Positions 23,004 to 35,064 of a stretch of DNA of 64,000 bases are shown piece by piece. The DNA is taken from positions 310,001-374,000 of the forward strand of contig LATX02000154.1 of assembly GCA_001466705.2 (NCBI GenBank). The letters are read 5' to 3'. Within the stretch, counting starts at the first letter, position 1; each line of letters starts with the position of its first letter. The notes below the pieces were generated by a model, which saw only the letters and a program-made list of their open reading frames with translations, was not told the DNA's origin and made no database searches. The position numbers and the translations under genes were made by a program. This DNA is from Moniliophthora roreri. Taxonomy: Eukaryota; Basidiomycota; Agaricomycetes; Agaricales; Marasmiaceae.

Positions 23004-23785
23004 GAGAATGCTGTTCTTCGTTAATCTCACAACTGCCATCTGACAGCTTTTGGATCTGATCGCAGCACAACCAACAACACATCGCCCACTAATCAGCATC
23101 AGATTGTCAATTTTCTGCATCGCCCCATCTTCCTTGCGTATACAGCATTTTCATCTGCTGTTCTGCGGTCCCCCTTTTATTCTAATACACGATCACTACA
23201 CCGCAATATCACCTCCCATCTATACATAAGGCCCAGGCTCTAAACGCCAACAGCTCATTGACATCTTCTGCCGATCAACATGCCTTCCCGCACACCCATC
23301 CATCATGCATCATTGTCGCCTTCTCCCGTATGGGTGAGCATCAAGCTACAGATTGACTTGCATCATCAATTAATCGTCTTCCTTTCAAACCCCCACTCCC
23401 TTCCCTACCAGCTTTCTTTTCATAGCAGTGTCATCGTTCGACGAAACAAACCCTTCCAAGATGCTTCCTCCTTTCCAACTACCACCTACTCGTCTCACTC
23501 CCAAACAACCTAACAATTCTTCTCCGAGGACCAATGCTTCGGGACGACAACACACGAACGGCGACTTGTGATATACACTGATATGAAGGGAACATGGGGT
23601 TGGTTCAGGTATGTGTCGGTGTCTTCTCATCCACGTCAAAGCACTCATTGCTTTACAACACTTACAGGTATCTCGGTCTCAACATGAACGAGACGACACT
23701 TGCTACACTCCCTGCAGGGTACGACGGTAAGCCAAAGGCACGCCGTATACTGATATCCAGTTTACTAGCCTTGTGGATATCTCAA
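23004..23785. repeat. Tandem duplicated block, copy b
   Basis: It matches 21830-22615 with an offset of 1174 bp and a few substitutions (for example CACCACC against CACAACC, and CTTCTTTCCGACT against CTCCTTTCCAACT). The divergence is what two haplotypes might show. Confidence 0.85.
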
Positions 23786-23789
23786 ATAA

Positions 23790-24378
23790 GCTTCGGGACG
23801 ACAACACACGAACGGCGACTTGTGATATACACTGATAGGAAAGGAACATGGGGTTGGTTCAGGTATGTGTCCGTGTCTTCTCATCCCCGTCAAAGCACTC
23901 ATTGCTTTTTAACACGTACAGGTATCTCGGTCTCAACCTAACAAGACGACACTTACTACACTCCCTGCAGGGTACGACGGTAAGCCAAAGGCACGTCGTA
24001 TACTGATATCCAGTTTACTAGCCTTGTGGATATCTCAAATAGGGTTGTTGAAATTGAGCGGTCACGGTAGAGGATTAGGATAGATATCGTCGTGTTCGCG
24101 CTAACACTCAATACATAGTAGGAATTTCGATGTATATTAGCACCTTGGTAACAAATATAGTGCGAGAAATGCTCAACATTCTGGATCCAAATTTATCAAC
24201 ACTACTAACGTTGACGTATGGCCGTACAAGGGAGGAACATATTCCGAGAATCAAAAGAAATAGCAAAGTGTATAGTCAAAGCGATAGCGCACGGTACAAT
24301 AGCCCATTCAATAACCATAACCCCTCGCTTGGACGCTACTTTCTTCCACTCTCCATCTCTCGTTGCCTCACTACTCTC
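23790..24378. repeat. Tandem duplicated block, copy c
   Basis: By eye it is identical to 22362-22989 except for loss of 41 bp (22614-22654). It leads directly into family A copy A1. Confidence 0.85.
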
Positions 24379-26700
24379 AAACGCTCCTCTACCTTGATAC
24401 CAAACTATGTCAGCACGAAAGCAGGTTTACATGAACCCAAAACTACGGTCCGTATCGAGTGCCCGCACTGCGCTGAGGCATCTAAGAAGTACTACTTTTC
24501 ATCGAATCTACTCGTGTTGGTAGAAGCGATACCGATTCTGGAACCAGCACGTGCTGGTTTGCGTTATTGCTAGAATACGATCTGACATTTGGGTGTCCTA
24601 GTCGTAGTCCTCCAACGAAACCCTCTCCCAGCCTATAACATATCTCTATCCTCCTGTCCAAATTTGCTGAGGGTACGAGAATACGAGATCCGGTAAAGGC
24701 GACGCACGAAGAAACGGCTTCAACGCGAAGAGAAGAGAAGTAGACACCGTGCCGTGGCAGATTCGGCGATAACGCCGCTGATGGAATGATAGTCGACAGC
24801 AAAGGTTCATGCTGGACGAACATCTCCCGATCGCTTCGCTGTTGATCTCCTCCTGCGCCCTGGGCCCTTGCACATCGAAACCAGCAATCAACCATTGACG
24901 TCATCGTTACTCGAACGAATGTTCCGAAACGTTCTCTAGTCATCGCTAGCCTGGCCGAAAAGGAAAGTTAGTATAGAGGGAAAAACGGGAAAGAGTCAGT
25001 TTTAGACATACTATGCATGAAAGTGCACGAAAAGCGATGTTGCATGTGGGATGTCTAGAATACATGGAGGATGAGCCAACGACTAGTTGAGAGAGAGAAT
25101 AAACACTTACGATGTCTCGCAGCCTCTTCTACTCCTGCAGCTGCACCCGATCCACGAGAGAACGGCAATGGGCAAGAACCGGCGTCGGCGAATGATCAAT
25201 CCTTGACCGCGTTGATGGTGATACTGGGAGCTGCGGCAGGGTAGTGGTCATGGTGGGTGGTGAACCTTGGTGCTGACGTTCGATCTGGTTGTCGTACTCC
25301 CAATCCCAAAGGTGCATGGAGTATTGGCGCTTCAGTATGTTTCGAATATGGGATTGGGCGCCCTAGGCGAATAATCACATGAGCGTAAGGAAGGCAGACT
25401 TGGTAGCATCAACACGAACCTCGGATGATTCTTTCCGACTTTCACCGAGCCCGCCAATCCACAGTCTACCCTGTTTCCGTTCATCCCAATCTCTTCCCCT
25501 CTGCCTATGCTCATTCATCCCGTTCGCGACATTTCTCTCTAGGTACCATCTCCCTCCGGGTGTCTTCCGATACCCGGCTCGTCGAGTTGACAACTTTGCA
25601 TGATTCATGATTGGAAGTCGAGCAGAATTGGCAATAGTACTGAGATTGTGATTCCGGTTCAAGTGAACATGATACGTTTTCTTTTCGTTGGGCAAGGCTA
25701 AGAAACTGACGCAGGGGGGTGGATAAGGATGTCTCGTAGTATTCAGTGTTCTGTTCCGAGAGAAGCCGTGTTACGTTGCGAGGGTCATCATGGGTACCTC
25801 GTCGTCGCGGAACGTTGACAAGTCTGTGCGATGTGTAGTCGTTTTGGAGAATGGGTGCTAAAGGCATGACCATACCGTGGACAGTGAGCGGGACTGTCGT
25901 GGCGGTTTGATTGCGACGATGCTGAGCCTGTGATGACCACTACTCGACGACGACGATGGGACCCCATCCCTGCCTCTACTTGTCACTCCATCAACGTCCA
26001 AAAACACGCTTCTCACAACGTCTTCCTCTTGCACTTGACATCCCCGCCAGCTTCTCGAGCTTAGCGTGACTAGTCGCCGCTATCAAAGGCGCTTGGATTG
26101 ATACTCAGCAGTTTTTGTCACCGCCAAGGCTCTGCTGTACATAGTCGTGCATCGTCGTCGAGTGGGAAGGTGATGGAGGATTAGGTCTTGGGTGATTCAG
26201 AACGAGGTGTTAGATTGCACGTCCTTTCTGTGGACTGTGGAGAAATTAGGACGTAAGCCAATGAGCGATACGGAAAGCGGAAGAACCAAAAGAAAAGCTG
26301 ACTAGACTGGAGCAGAAGAGGTAAAAGGATTGTTGCCAGTACTCACCTATACCGTTATCCCCGCACGTTCTTAAATGTGCCATTCCAATATAGCTGGCCT
26401 GCCTCGTTGCGGTGGTACAGTAATCTATCACTGCCAACTGGTGATCGTGGATACGCGGGTCAAGTTGTGCAAAAGAGCTGCTTAATATAGAGGGACTCGG
26501 GAGCGGATCAGATAATGACTGAACGAAATGATCTTCGCGTAATAGGCAGAAGGAGAGTCGGATAAGTCCACGGCCAATGAGGAGTTTAGATCGCTCGCAG
26601 CTGCTAGAAAAGAATAAACAACGGCAGAAATGAAAGACATATTGCATTACTTACATCCTCAACGAGTCTTGAGTGTATTATGTCCTCCAGACATGCTAGG
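24042..26700 (-). pseudogene. Family A gene copy A1, degenerate (long form)
   Basis: Homolog of the intact gene at 47-49.1 kb. Shared landmarks in order from the 3' end are the KRGVMVIEWAI tail, an LWDWEYDNQ exon near 25300, a CCTAGGCGAATAA(T) intron edge near 25365 and the TCGACGACGACGATGGGACC stretch. The TTGTCACCGCCAAGGCTCTG block near 26115 follows. A probable 5' exon ends at a conserved donor (GAGGATGTAAGTAATGCA) near 26650. Many frame breaks prevent one long ORF. It carries about 1 kb between the DWEYDN exon and the tail that the intact copy lacks, so it represents a longer form of the gene. CpG content is normal. Confidence 0.6.
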
Positions 26701-26770
26701 GTCTAACTAAATCTCAGAGGAGAGGGTATTGGCGTCGTCGTTCGTTGTCAATGATGCGAGCGTTCAAATG

Positions 26771-26806
26771 CCGTGGGAAAGTGGGAAAAAAAATTGGCGC
26801 CGAGAC
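26771..26806. promoter_or_regulatory. Conserved GGGAAAAAAAATTGGCGCC-type motif (site 1)
   Basis: GCCGTGGGAAAGTGGGAAAA followed by AAAATTGGCGCCGAGA lies about 75 bp upstream of the A1 5' exon. On the minus strand it reads GGCGCCAATTTTTTTTCCC, two E2F/MBF-like halves. The same motif sits at 32231, 35023 and 46366. Confidence 0.45.
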
Positions 26807-27160
26807 CTTTTCACGCGGCTTTGCTCTCGACAACATGATCCGTCTCTTACTGCTTCAAACCATCCCTACCTCTCAGATCTCAACCCTCACCACCCCGATT
26901 CAAGTACGCCAGTCTTCGCAATAAAATTTATTCATCCCAGCAGATCCAACAGCTATCCTTCGATCGACCGCCGTCTGGAACTCTCTAAAAACGCTCCTTC
27001 CTGTCACCAACACATGAATGCCGTGTACCTTTCGGGCTGCCTTATCACGTATATAGCTCCTTCTCCGACAGCAGCTAGTACTCCGCAACATCATCTCTGC
27101 ACATACACGCTCACCATCCGCCGGTGTAATGCATCAGATAGCTCATCGGTTCCTACTGCA
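26807..27160. other. Array spacer, no confident gene
   Basis: An open frame (152 residues, 26729-27187 +) runs through here, but its composition is Ser/His/Pro-rich and it shows no motif. It is homologous to spacers after the same motif at 32.3, 35.06 and 46.4 kb. It is more likely duplicated non-coding DNA. Confidence 0.35.
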
Positions 27161-27700
27161 CAGGTTCCCTTCCAGCTAACCAAATAATCGTAGGCCGCTT
27201 TGAAAAAAAAAAAAAAAAAGTGATTACCAAGCAATTCACACACCCACGCCGGCAGCCCAAGAGTCGCCGCATCCGTTCCCTCTGCCAAACCATGGGCAAC
27301 TATCGATACATCATGCAGTACTATCTGCAAGGACAAAAGCCTTCTGAAATCTCACATCATTCTGGTTACAGCAAGACTGCCAGTATTACTTTGCTGGTTC
27401 GGTGGGCATATGGATACATGGTTGAGTGTAAACAATTTTACTCTAGCGTCTGACTAGCAATATAAATTCCTGTGGAGTGCACACATGTGTTATGGCATTC
27501 GGGCTTTGTGGGTGCTTGGTGCTTGGACTGATGGAGGGGAGAGTTGATTAGTTGTCAGATTGAGACCCGACTTATCATTTGACGACTAATCAACTCTGGA
27601 CTCGGACTGATGGCATGGGTGTGTGAAGTGCTTTGTCATTATAACTTTCTCTTCAGAACAGCCTATGATTATTTGGTTAGCTGTCAAAAGGCTTCACAGC
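27160..27700. repeat. Inverted repeat with internal hairpin and A17 tract
   Basis: The minus strand of 27165-27262 (WVCELLGNH...AAYDYLVSW) is homologous to the plus strand of 27608-27695 (WVCEVLCHY...TAYDYLVSC). The arms are about 90 bp long with about 350 bp between them. Between them GAGTTGATTAGTTGTC at 27540 pairs with GACGACTAATCAACTC at 27581. A run of 17 A is at about 27204-27220. Confidence 0.6.
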
Positions 27701-28089
27701 ATTTCTCTTCATGTCATTGTCATATACCTTCTTTTACCCTTGCTGTCAGTACAACGCAACATCTTTTTCTGCTGTATTCATGCAACTTCTGCCTAGTAAC
27801 CCCAATAAAATAAGCAATCTCAACAACATGAAACCCTCTCCCTTCTATTTGTGGCACCAAAACTTTGTGTACTCGTCACTCAAGTATTGGCATTCTCCTG
27901 CTGGACAGACCCCCAAGAGCATTCAATTTCATCATAGATCCCTTTCTACAGTCTTCGACTCCTCACACACAAGTGAATGTCTCACAGAACAGATTGCACT
28001 ATTACTCCACAATCTTCCCTTCAGACCATTGCCTGCTCTCCTACCAAGCTCCTTTATGGTAAGCCATACTAAACTCAAACATGCACTCA

Positions 28090-28330
28090 TACACTGACAC
28101 AAATCTACAAATCTCACCCAATGTATCTCAGACCATAAACTCACTTATGACTCCTCATTTAAGCTCACATCCATTCTTCTACACCATCCCCTGCTCATCC
28201 ATGCACAAAAGCTTTGTCAGCACACTCCAAACTTAGCAGATTCAGACAGCCAAGATGCTCATTTGGATGTGATGAACTCAAAACAGTTCATCACATCTTT
28301 GCATTTTGCTCTAATCAGTAAACATGCCAA
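28090..28330 (+). pseudogene. Possible non-LTR retrotransposon C-terminal zinc-knuckle remnant
   Basis: The plus frame at about 28195-28310 reads KALSAHSKLSRFRQP then RCSFGCDELKTVHHIFAFC. This pattern (C-x3-C-x7-8-H-x4-C after a short basic stretch) resembles the C-terminal Cys/His motif of LINE-type polyproteins. It ends at TAA. No RT motif was found next to it. The upstream 27.7-28.1 kb is homologous to 32.5-32.9 kb in the other spacer. Confidence 0.4.
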
Positions 28331-28780
28331 CAGCTGCCTCATAAGCTCTGGCTATTGCAGGGCACACAAGACTTTATTATCAGGGCACCATGGCCAAATA
28401 TTGGACTAGCACCAACATTATCATCCAACTCAAACCCATGGACTCAGTATGCAATCATTCAGGATCTGGTAAGAGTATCAGATACTGACTCATGTCCCAT
28501 CACATTCAAAGTCAAGTAATGCCATCCCTGGATTTCTGACTTTTGAATGATTCTTACAGGCTCAGTTTTTTTCCTGATACACAATATTTCTAGCCACACT
28601 TTACATGCTACTCTTTCTGACAGCAGTAGGATAGGTACTTGGATCCATTTGTAGCATAGTCCATCAATTGATTATTGTTTCTCACTAAACAGCTTAACTT
28701 CATCATTACTAACATTCTACATTCTAAGTCATTTTTGCAGAAAGGTGAGCAACTTGCTAGGCCAATGCTGGGACATTCTA
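28330..28780. other. CpG-poor non-coding spacer
   Basis: No gene or motif was recognised. It is continuous with the decayed block that begins near 27.6 kb. Confidence 0.35.
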
Positions 28781-29215
28781 GTCATTGCCATCATCAGTTG
28801 GTAAGAGGCTGAAAAGGTCTCAGGAGAAGGATGGGAAAGAGTTGGTTCTAGACATACTATACATGAAGGTGTATGAAAAGCAATCTAGAATACATGTAGA
28901 GTGAGCAAATGACTAGTTGCAAGAGAAATAACAAACACTCACTGTGTCCCACAGCTTCTCCTACTCCCACAAGTTGCACCTAATCCATGTGGCAATAAGC
29001 AAGAGCTGGTAATAGGTGGAGGTGAATAGTTATCTCTGACAGTGCTGGTGGTAAAACTTGGCATTGACATTTAATCTGAATGTTGTACTCCAAATCTAAA
29101 GAGTGTGATGGTAAAGACCATGACCAAGTGTTGGTGTTTCAGAAGGCCTCAAATATGGGATCAAATCACCTGGATGAGTAACTGCCATATGAGTAAAGAG
29201 AGATAAACTAGATAG
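28780..29215 (-). pseudogene. Family A fragment A2, CpG-decayed
   Basis: It aligns with 24935-25400 of A1. Shared landmarks are GAAAGAGT(T/C)(A/G)GTT, GACATACTATRCATGAA, GAATACATG(G/T)AG, CAGCTTCTCCTACTC, AATC(C)AAAG and the ATATGGGAT intron edge. Most CpG sites of A1 are TG or CA here. The rest of the gene is missing; family B copy B2 follows directly. Confidence 0.55.
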
Positions 29216-29379
29216 TGGTGAAAAGACTGGTGCTGTCAGCAAGTCTGAGATTTCAGGGTTAATATATGTCAAAAGTGGCTTGTGAACTGGAAAGCTGAAA
29301 TAGAAATAATTCCATCATCCAATACATATGAATCAAGTGAGTTTATTGTTACATCAGTCCACCTGCAAGAATTCATCTA

Positions 29380-31704
29380 CTTCCATGTCAGATTCCTCAT
29401 CAACACACATCAACTCTGCTGCAACCTCATTTTCTTCCACCAGTTCTGCTAACACTAAAGAATCTTCCTCCTCACTAGACCTGCTTTGAACACTATCATC
29501 TGCTTCATTCCAGCAATTCTTAAGTGTAGGTCCATCTAAACCATTAATATTGTCAGCATAAAATCAAGGAGACATGGAAATGATTAGTGAGTGCATACCA
29601 GATTCTCTGGAATCAGAAGTAGGAGTTATTTCTATTGAATCCTTGCAAGCTTCAAACCTATCTTCATCTCCAACCACCTCCAAAACAGGAAGGCCAACCA
29701 AGCCAGCAAGGTCTGTCATTGGGGGATCAAAGTTATGATGATGATGAAGCATTCTGATTGCACTGTAGACACTCTGATCCCAATATTGATGACAAGCATC
29801 TATTTCAGAGGTGAAAGATGGAAGCCCCAGCAACAATTGTGTGGCCTCTGACATCTCTTCTTTTCCAAAAGGGTCAAAAGACCAGAAATATTTTGCACTC
29901 TTTGCCCAGGATCTCCATATTTCATTATTATCAAGAGGTTGGGGAATTGGTTGGACAAACAGGTACACTGGAGGACCACCACTCCATATAGATGTAGTGC
30001 TGATATTCTCCTGGGGCAGAGAGTGTTGTATCCTGCATTTGAAGATGAGGTCAAGTCTGCCATGTGCACCTATTATGTGTTAGCAGACTACAGCTATAAG
30101 CAAGCCAATAAAAGCACTTACAATACTCCTCCCACTTGTCTTCATCAATCCTAAGTTGTGTAAACACACTATGTGCCTGGGTGATCCATGAATATGCCAG
30201 AATACCATCTGAAGATAAGAGATATCGCAAGATTATTTCTTTGACATATTGAATATCCAGTGGCATAACTGTAAACCTATTTTGAGTCAGCATACAACAT
30301 TTACTATGAAACAGTTACAGATATACTGCACTAAGCCATTCCTCATCACAACTAGGCTCTTGCTCATTGCATGAGAGCTAACATCTGTTCTGTAGAGATA
30401 GTAATATGACCTGTCCCTGACTTTTACAGGTAACCTGGCAATAACTTTTTGACTGTGCCTGTGGTAGATTGTATTGGGAAAGTTTTGAAGAATGGATCCA
30501 GCATCTTCATCAGTCACCTGTTCCCAAAATCTGCCATTACACCCAGCAATTCCCCCAACAATGTTGAAGGTGGGGATTGATCTGGTGAGGTAATCAAAGG
30601 TAGTGTCCATGTCTTTATATGTCTGAATAGAGAGTGGAGGGAGGTGGCCATTGGGTGTCAAATTTGATGTATAGCCTAACATTGTCCAGCCTTCATAGAA
30701 GGGAATCTGAATGCGAGGTCCTAGACACAATGTGCCATTTTTTGGATCAATCCACAGATCACCTATGTTCTGTAACCTTTTTTGTCAATGCAGTGTGGGG
30801 CTTTGAGTGGAAGGAGACATACTATTCTGCCATGTGGCTGCCATAGACCTAACTGCCAAGAAGATAAGACAGGAATAACTGCAAACATAATTATTCACAT
30901 ACCTGATGTTGGAAGTATGTATAGAGAAATGGTGAAAAGATATTGTTTGTGAGGATGATGTGTGATAGAGGAATCAATGCTATGTTAAAGTTTAAGGAGA
31001 CTCAGTATCATGTCACGAATACAACTGATGCACCACACCATTATAGAAAATTAGTGCTGGTAGTCCACTTTGATTGTCACAATATCCAAAAAGCTGGGCA
31101 ATATATGGGCTCCTAGGGACAATTCATATCAAATTCACCAGGAATAAAAAATGATCACCATACTTAACATGGGAAAACTGGTCAAAATCCTGCTTAAAGA
31201 TCTATATTGAGATAAGTGTCAGACATAATGTTATCAATAAAGCATGCAACTGGCCTCATAAGCATCCTTGCCACTATATTGAACATGTGTAAACTCCATA
31301 TCTCCAAGTCTGTCTCCTGTGAACATGTGAGCAGTGCTGATTGCTCGACATGCTGCAACTCTCTGATGTGTGACTACTTGGACTTCCCATTTTGTACCAT
31401 CCTTGCTTCTGACCTCCTTGTAAGCAATGGCCTCATTGAAATGAACTTTGTCTCTTTCAGGTTCTGTCTTGTTGTTAAGAAGCCTTGTAAGATATATGTC
31501 ACCCGGTTGAACACGCCTATACTAGAAGGTTCAGACCCATTAGCATTCAATTCAGGTCAACAGATAAAGAACATGACAAGCTCACATTATCCCACTTTGT
31601 CCTTGCCTGCTGCATAGACTGCATCAAATTGCCGTGAAGATTTGTGATGTTTGTCTGACCTGTTGAGCATTGATGGTGAAGTTTGAACACCTGTTAAAAG
31701 CCAT
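29380..31704 (-). pseudogene. Family B copy B2
   Basis: Homolog of B1 with the same exon order. It has WTMLGYTSN, PPLSIQTYKDM, WITQAHSVFTQLRI, YLFVQPIPQPLDN and LLLGLPSF. Its acidic C-terminus (SSEEEDSLVLAEL...) ends at about 29381 and keeps the frame that B1 loses. The intron equivalent to the one at 20207-20256 of B1 has a clean GTATGT donor here. In exon 1 a deletion of about 20 nt after MAFNRCSNFTINAQQ shifts the frame. The body is CpG-depleted, while exon 1 and upstream are not. Confidence 0.6.
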
Positions 31705-32230
31705 GGGGAAGTGGGTGTTTGGAGGAAAGGAAGGAAAAGGCGTAGTGGGAGATATATGCAGCCTGCATTAAGCCTGCAAAACATACACAGCATGAGTCGG
31801 AACAAGGCCGATTCCTTGACAGCCTTGGCGGGTTGAATTTTGATATCAAATATGGAATGCGTGAGGCCTCTGCACTTGGAATTCTCAATATCGGAAATAG
31901 CCTTCGATCCCAGAATGCATTAGCCGGAAAAGGGAGATATATGGGCATTCAATGAAAAGACATTGTGCCTATGCCTGGGTCCAAGCCGTGGTGTACGGAA
32001 TCAAATCGAGCGAGCGCTTGGAATGAATAAAAATGGTGTTCGTCGTTATTGCTGGTTTAGAGTTATCAGGATCTCTATGCAGAGACACAGCGAGAGTCAG
32101 ATGCCGCTATTCAGGATCTCTAGGTCAGATGGTGAGTTGGGAGTGAAGCAATGGACATTGACCTGTGAGGACTTGAAGCTGCATGGAGAAGGTGTTGGCG
32201 TTATTGTCGATGATACGAGTTGAGAGGTTG

Positions 32231-32268
32231 AAAGCGGAAGAAGCCATTTTATTTTTGGCGCCGAGATC
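32231..32268. promoter_or_regulatory. Conserved TTGGCGCC motif (site 2)
   Basis: AAGCGGAAGAAGCCATTTTA followed by TTTTTGGCGCCGAGATC. The core and right side match sites 1, 3 and 4; the left half is diverged. It lies about 530 bp upstream of the B2 start. Confidence 0.4.
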
Positions 32269-32269
32269 A

Positions 32270-33165
32270 TCCTTCGCTCGCTCCTTTACAGCCTCTCTAG
32301 CTCATTTCTCACATATATCATCTGCGTACCGATTGACACATACCTTCACAATGATCACATTAGCCTACCAGCCGCCAAGTCGTCCCTTCCCATACTTTAC
32401 TCGAAGAACGCCGCTCTACATAGCCTCACGACTGCCATCTGATCCACACCATGTATATCTTAGTTAGTAGCTCCATCATATACAGCATTTTGACTCCTGA
32501 CAGCTTCTGAATCCTTTGCGACATCGCATTTATCGCCCTCTAAAATCCATCAGCATCAGATCACATGTTTGTTCCTGCCGCATCACTTCCCCCTTCTCAG
32601 TGTTTCCTTCCATGCCATCACATACCTGCCGTTCTTCATTTTCCTTCATGTGCTTTTGCACCGTATCCTTTGTCGCTACGTTCTCTTCCATGCGTGGGGC
32701 CCGAATCATTGGCAATACCCACTCCCGCGCACATCATCCTCGTCTTCTGTACTAGCGAATGTCTTGCTATGAAACTACACCCACCAGCCCATAGCCTTCC
32801 CTTCAGACCTCCACCCGCTCCCCTACAGAATTTCTTTTTATAATAATGCCACAACCCCGTTCCAATATACCTCATTAATCCTAAACCACAGTCTTGCCTT
32901 CGACACTTCGTTTAAGCTGACATCCAATCTCCTGCCCACCTGTACACGAAATCTCCGCTGGCATACACAGTCGTCGCTCATCCCAAATTCACCAGTCAGA
33001 GACGGCTAGCAGGTATCACTAGGTCTTGAAAGAACGCAAAAAAAGGCCGATTTCAGATACTAGTGGGATGGACTAAGATGCTAAGCTCATATCACGGTTG
33101 AGAAAGAATCAAAGCGCCGAACCATATTGAAAAGACTTGCGAAAAGTGCTGAATCCAAATTGTCT
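32270..33165. other. Array spacer homologous to 21.8-22.4 and 27.7-28.2 kb
   Basis: Small frames here (for example VFCTSECLAMKLH...SLPFRPPPAP) parallel 27.95-28.05 kb (SHTSECLTEQ...NLPFRPLPAL). This shows that the spacers are copies of one another. CACAACTGCCATCTGA-type text also recurs from 21855. No functional gene is supported. Confidence 0.4.
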
Positions 33166-33169
33166 ATCG

Positions 33170-34950
33170 TGGCCGTAAAAATCAGCTAGTAAGAGGTCAA
33201 GAAGGAAAGTCAGTATGAGAGAGGAACGGGAAAGAGTCGGTTGTAGACATACCATGCACGATGGTGGTGTTGCGGGTAGGAGCGTTAGAAAACATGGAGG
33301 ACTTTATGAGCAGAGGAATACTCGGAGAGAGAGAAAGAGACATAACAAACATTCAGCGGCATAGAATAGCGCCCAGCTCGCTGTTCTCCAGCCTCTCCTA
33401 CTCTTACAAGCTGTACCCGATCCACGAGAGAACGGCGATGAGCAAGAGCCGGTACAAGTAGCAGCATGCGGCGGCGTATGATTAATCTCCGACAGCGGTT
33501 GTAGTAACGTAGAGCTGCGGCAAGTAGTGGTCATGGTGGTGGTGAAGCTCGGCGTCGACGTTCGCTCTGGTTGTCATTCAATCGAGAAGGTGCATGGAGA
33601 GCGTTGATCTTCCGAAGACCCCGAATAGTATGCGATCGAGTAACACTAGAAGAATAACCACCATATTCGCAAAGGAAGATAAATTTAATAGCGGTGACAC
33701 GAACCTGACTCTCGGCGTCGAATACTCTTTCTTTCCCTTCTCACTTCCACTGTACAGGCTGCCCTGCTTTGCCTCATCTCAATCGGCCTATACCCATTCA
33801 GCTCGTTCGCAGTCGTTTCTCTCGTGCAAGGTCTCTTCCAATACCCGACTCTTCAAGTTGACGACTTTGCATGATTGGAGGTCCAGAATAGGTGATAGTT
33901 TTGTAACCGGGATTGTGATTCTGGTTTGAGTGGACACGGAACGATACCCGTTCCCCGAGGCAAGGCCGAGAAACTGACGTAGGAGGCGGATATGGATGGT
34001 GGGTCTTGTTTGGAAGGTACCCAGTACTTCGCCCCGAGAGGTCGTGTCATGCTGCGAGGACAATATTTACGTCGTTGTTGCGGAATATTGGGGAACCCTC
34101 TGCCGTACATGATGGGTTCTGGAGAACGGATGTTGGGGGTTTATGACGAAACTGAGCGTTGCTGCCGTGGTGAAGTATGCTGAGGTTCTGATGTCCCTTC
34201 TTCGACGATGACGGACTAGCAAGGCTCTAAACCCAACATTTCCTGTCTCCACCATGCTACCAGTTACGCTCACCCCCGTCCATCTGTCTTTGAATCTAGT
34301 ACGATTCTTCGTCACTGAAAAAAGCGCCTTAGTCGACACCAGGAGTGTCTGTCACCGCCGAAGCCTCTATCTTGCATGATTGTGCGATATCGTCGTCGAG
34401 TGGATATGTCGAGCATTAGGGCCTGGGCAGTGGGCGATCGCTATGGCTCGAAATGAGGTAGTATTCGCCAGACTCTACGTTCTTTGGGCGCTCTGTAGGG
34501 AAAGCATGAGTGTTAGCGGAGGAACGTTGCAGAAGGCGGAGTAATCAAGGAAAAGCCAGTCAAGTATCATGACTAAACTAGAAGTGAAAGAGGTCAGGGC
34601 ATTACTAGTACTCACCCGTGTCAATGTCCCCACACCTGCTCAAATCCGCAAATTCCGACGAAGGACTGCCTCGTTGCAATGGTTCCGTCGGTACGGTAAG
34701 CTTTCACTGGTGATTGTGGATATGCGGGCCGATTTCTTTCCGAGCTGCGCAAAAGAGGGATCGATGGGAGAGCACTCAGGAGCACGAAAGCTGGTGTACG
34801 ATGTTGAACGTAAAGATCTGGGCGTACTGGGCGAAGGGACAAGTCAAATGAAGAGCTCAGATGACTTGCGACTGGCAACAAAAAGAATAAGTGACAGTAA
34901 AGACAAGAAAATATTGCACTACTTACATCCTCAACGAGTCTTGATGGATT
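33170..34950 (-). pseudogene. Family A copy A3, degenerate, lacks the C-terminal part
   Basis: It parallels A1 from about 24950 onward: CACCATGCA(C)..., CTCCAGCCTCTCCTACTC, the DWEYDN-type exon edge and CCGATACCCG-like text. It also has TCTGTCACCGCCGAAGCCTC near 34340 and the donor-bearing 5' exon (AACGAGTCTTGATGG) at 34935. The IEWAI tail exon is absent. Frame breaks are frequent. CpG content is normal. Confidence 0.55.
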
Positions 34951-35022
34951 AGTGTTCAAGATAACCCATGGGCCAGCGGATTCGCCATGGTCGTTGCCGT
35001 TTGACGATGACGTGAGCATTCA

Positions 35023-35062
35023 ACGCCGTGAGAAAGCGGGAAAAAAAATTGGCGCCTAGATC
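35023..35062. promoter_or_regulatory. Conserved GCCGTGAGAAAGCGGGAAAA/TTGGCGCC motif (site 3)
   Basis: CGCCGTGAGAAAGCGGGAAA followed by AAAAATTGGCGCCTAGATCT, nearly identical to site 4. It lies about 80 bp upstream of the A3 5' exon. Confidence 0.45.
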
Positions 35063-35064
35063 TC

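Noticed and set aside
26729..27187. 152-residue plus-strand ORF after the TTGGCGCC motif
   Set aside because: The composition is low-complexity, there is no motif, and the homologous spacers at 32.3, 35.06 and 46.4 kb do not keep the frame.
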